The translations under genes and the position numbers were made by a program. Below the pieces are notes generated by a model. The model made no database searches and was not told the origin of the DNA. It saw only the letters and a program-made list of their open reading frames with translations. This document shows, piece after piece, positions 5,448 through 5,599 of a DNA stretch of 5,599 bases. This DNA comes from an uncultured Sutterella sp. (GTDB lineage Bacteria; Pseudomonadota; Gammaproteobacteria; Burkholderiales; Burkholderiaceae_F): the NCBI GenBank assembly GCA_900764215.1, contig CAAFNI010000302.1, positions 1-5,599 of the forward strand, given 5' to 3'. Position 1 is the first letter of the stretch. Every line of letters begins with the position of its first letter.

Positions 5448-5493
5448 GTCTCAAGTGAACCGTCAGCCCGGCGCACGGAGACGCCGGACAGTC
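5413..5493. repeat. Right copy of the duplicated hairpin-plus-flank segment
   Basis: This is the partner of 3368-3447 in the same orientation. Here the segment makes sense as the 3' untranslated region of the outer-membrane gene, including its terminator. This copy has the T-run on the minus strand that the left copy lacks, so it is the better candidate for the parental copy. Confidence 0.6.
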
Positions 5494-5511
5494 ACGTCGG
5501 CAGAGCGACCG

Positions 5512-5599
5512 TTAGAAGCGGTAGCCGAAGCAGGCGGTAACCGGGATGTTGGAGCGATCGACCGGACAGAAGACGTAGGAGGCGTTCAGACCGAAGAGC
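5512..5599 (-). CDS. C-terminal end of an outer-membrane beta-barrel protein, cut by the window edge
   Basis: Reading the minus strand back from TAA 5512-5514 gives 28 codons before the window ends. The fragment has alternating residues as in a beta hairpin (LNASYVF, then IPVTACFGYRF) and finishes with Phe, with Tyr and another Phe at the alternate positions before it. A terminal aromatic residue preceded by alternating hydrophobics is the sorting signal recognised by the BAM machinery in outer-membrane barrels. Two Cys residues, one in each strand, might form a disulfide. The codons are strongly G/C-ending, as in the left half. Family (porin, autotransporter or small barrel) cannot be told from 28 residues. 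The gene is followed by a strong terminator at 5405-5447. Confidence 0.65.
   Translation of the reverse strand, partial: LFGLNASYVFCPVDRSNIPVTACFGYRF

Overview
The window is GC-rich, probably chromosomal DNA from a betaproteobacterium. A Sutterella-like (Burkholderiales) host is my best guess. The grounds are a fragment of a Bug/TctC-type solute-binding protein (a family greatly expanded in Burkholderiales), a LysR-type regulator, heavy G/C use at third codon positions, and a Gram-negative envelope (Tat lipoprotein signal, outer-membrane barrel C-terminus). The taxonomic call is inference.

Layout. Bases 1-615 (+) hold the C-terminal two thirds of a LysR-type regulator. It runs tail to tail, with overlapping stop codons, into a minus-strand cluster that is read from right to left: a very small winged-helix protein (2663-2863), a Tat-type lipoprotein (2140-2568), a membrane-anchored YiiX-like permuted papain-fold hydrolase (1378-2139) and an unrecognised multi-pass membrane protein with a Lys/Glu/Ala-rich tail (612-1241). 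Lipoprotein and hydrolase abut with no spacer (TGA followed directly by TTG), so translational coupling is likely. The cluster looks like a small envelope operon.

To the right the DNA looks rearranged. A headless Bug/TctC gene remnant (3027-3326, +) is followed by two hairpins, then about 380 bases without a recognisable gene. Next comes a complete plus-strand gene (3785-5260) for an AlbA_2/Schlafen-type, GHKL-ATPase-like, winged-helix protein. Its base composition is visibly less GC-rich than the left half, as expected of an accessory gene. The window closes with the last 28 codons of a minus-strand outer-membrane beta-barrel protein (5512-5599) and its terminator.

The right half has two layers of repeats. 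A hairpin terminator plus 44 bases beyond it occurs in two related copies (3368-3447 and 5413-5493) that bracket the accessory gene. Short TTAACACTT-like words lie on both sides of that gene, three upstream and one downstream. These suggest either an autoregulatory operator system or the scars of an insertion or duplication. I see no rRNA, tRNA, CRISPR array or intact insertion sequence.
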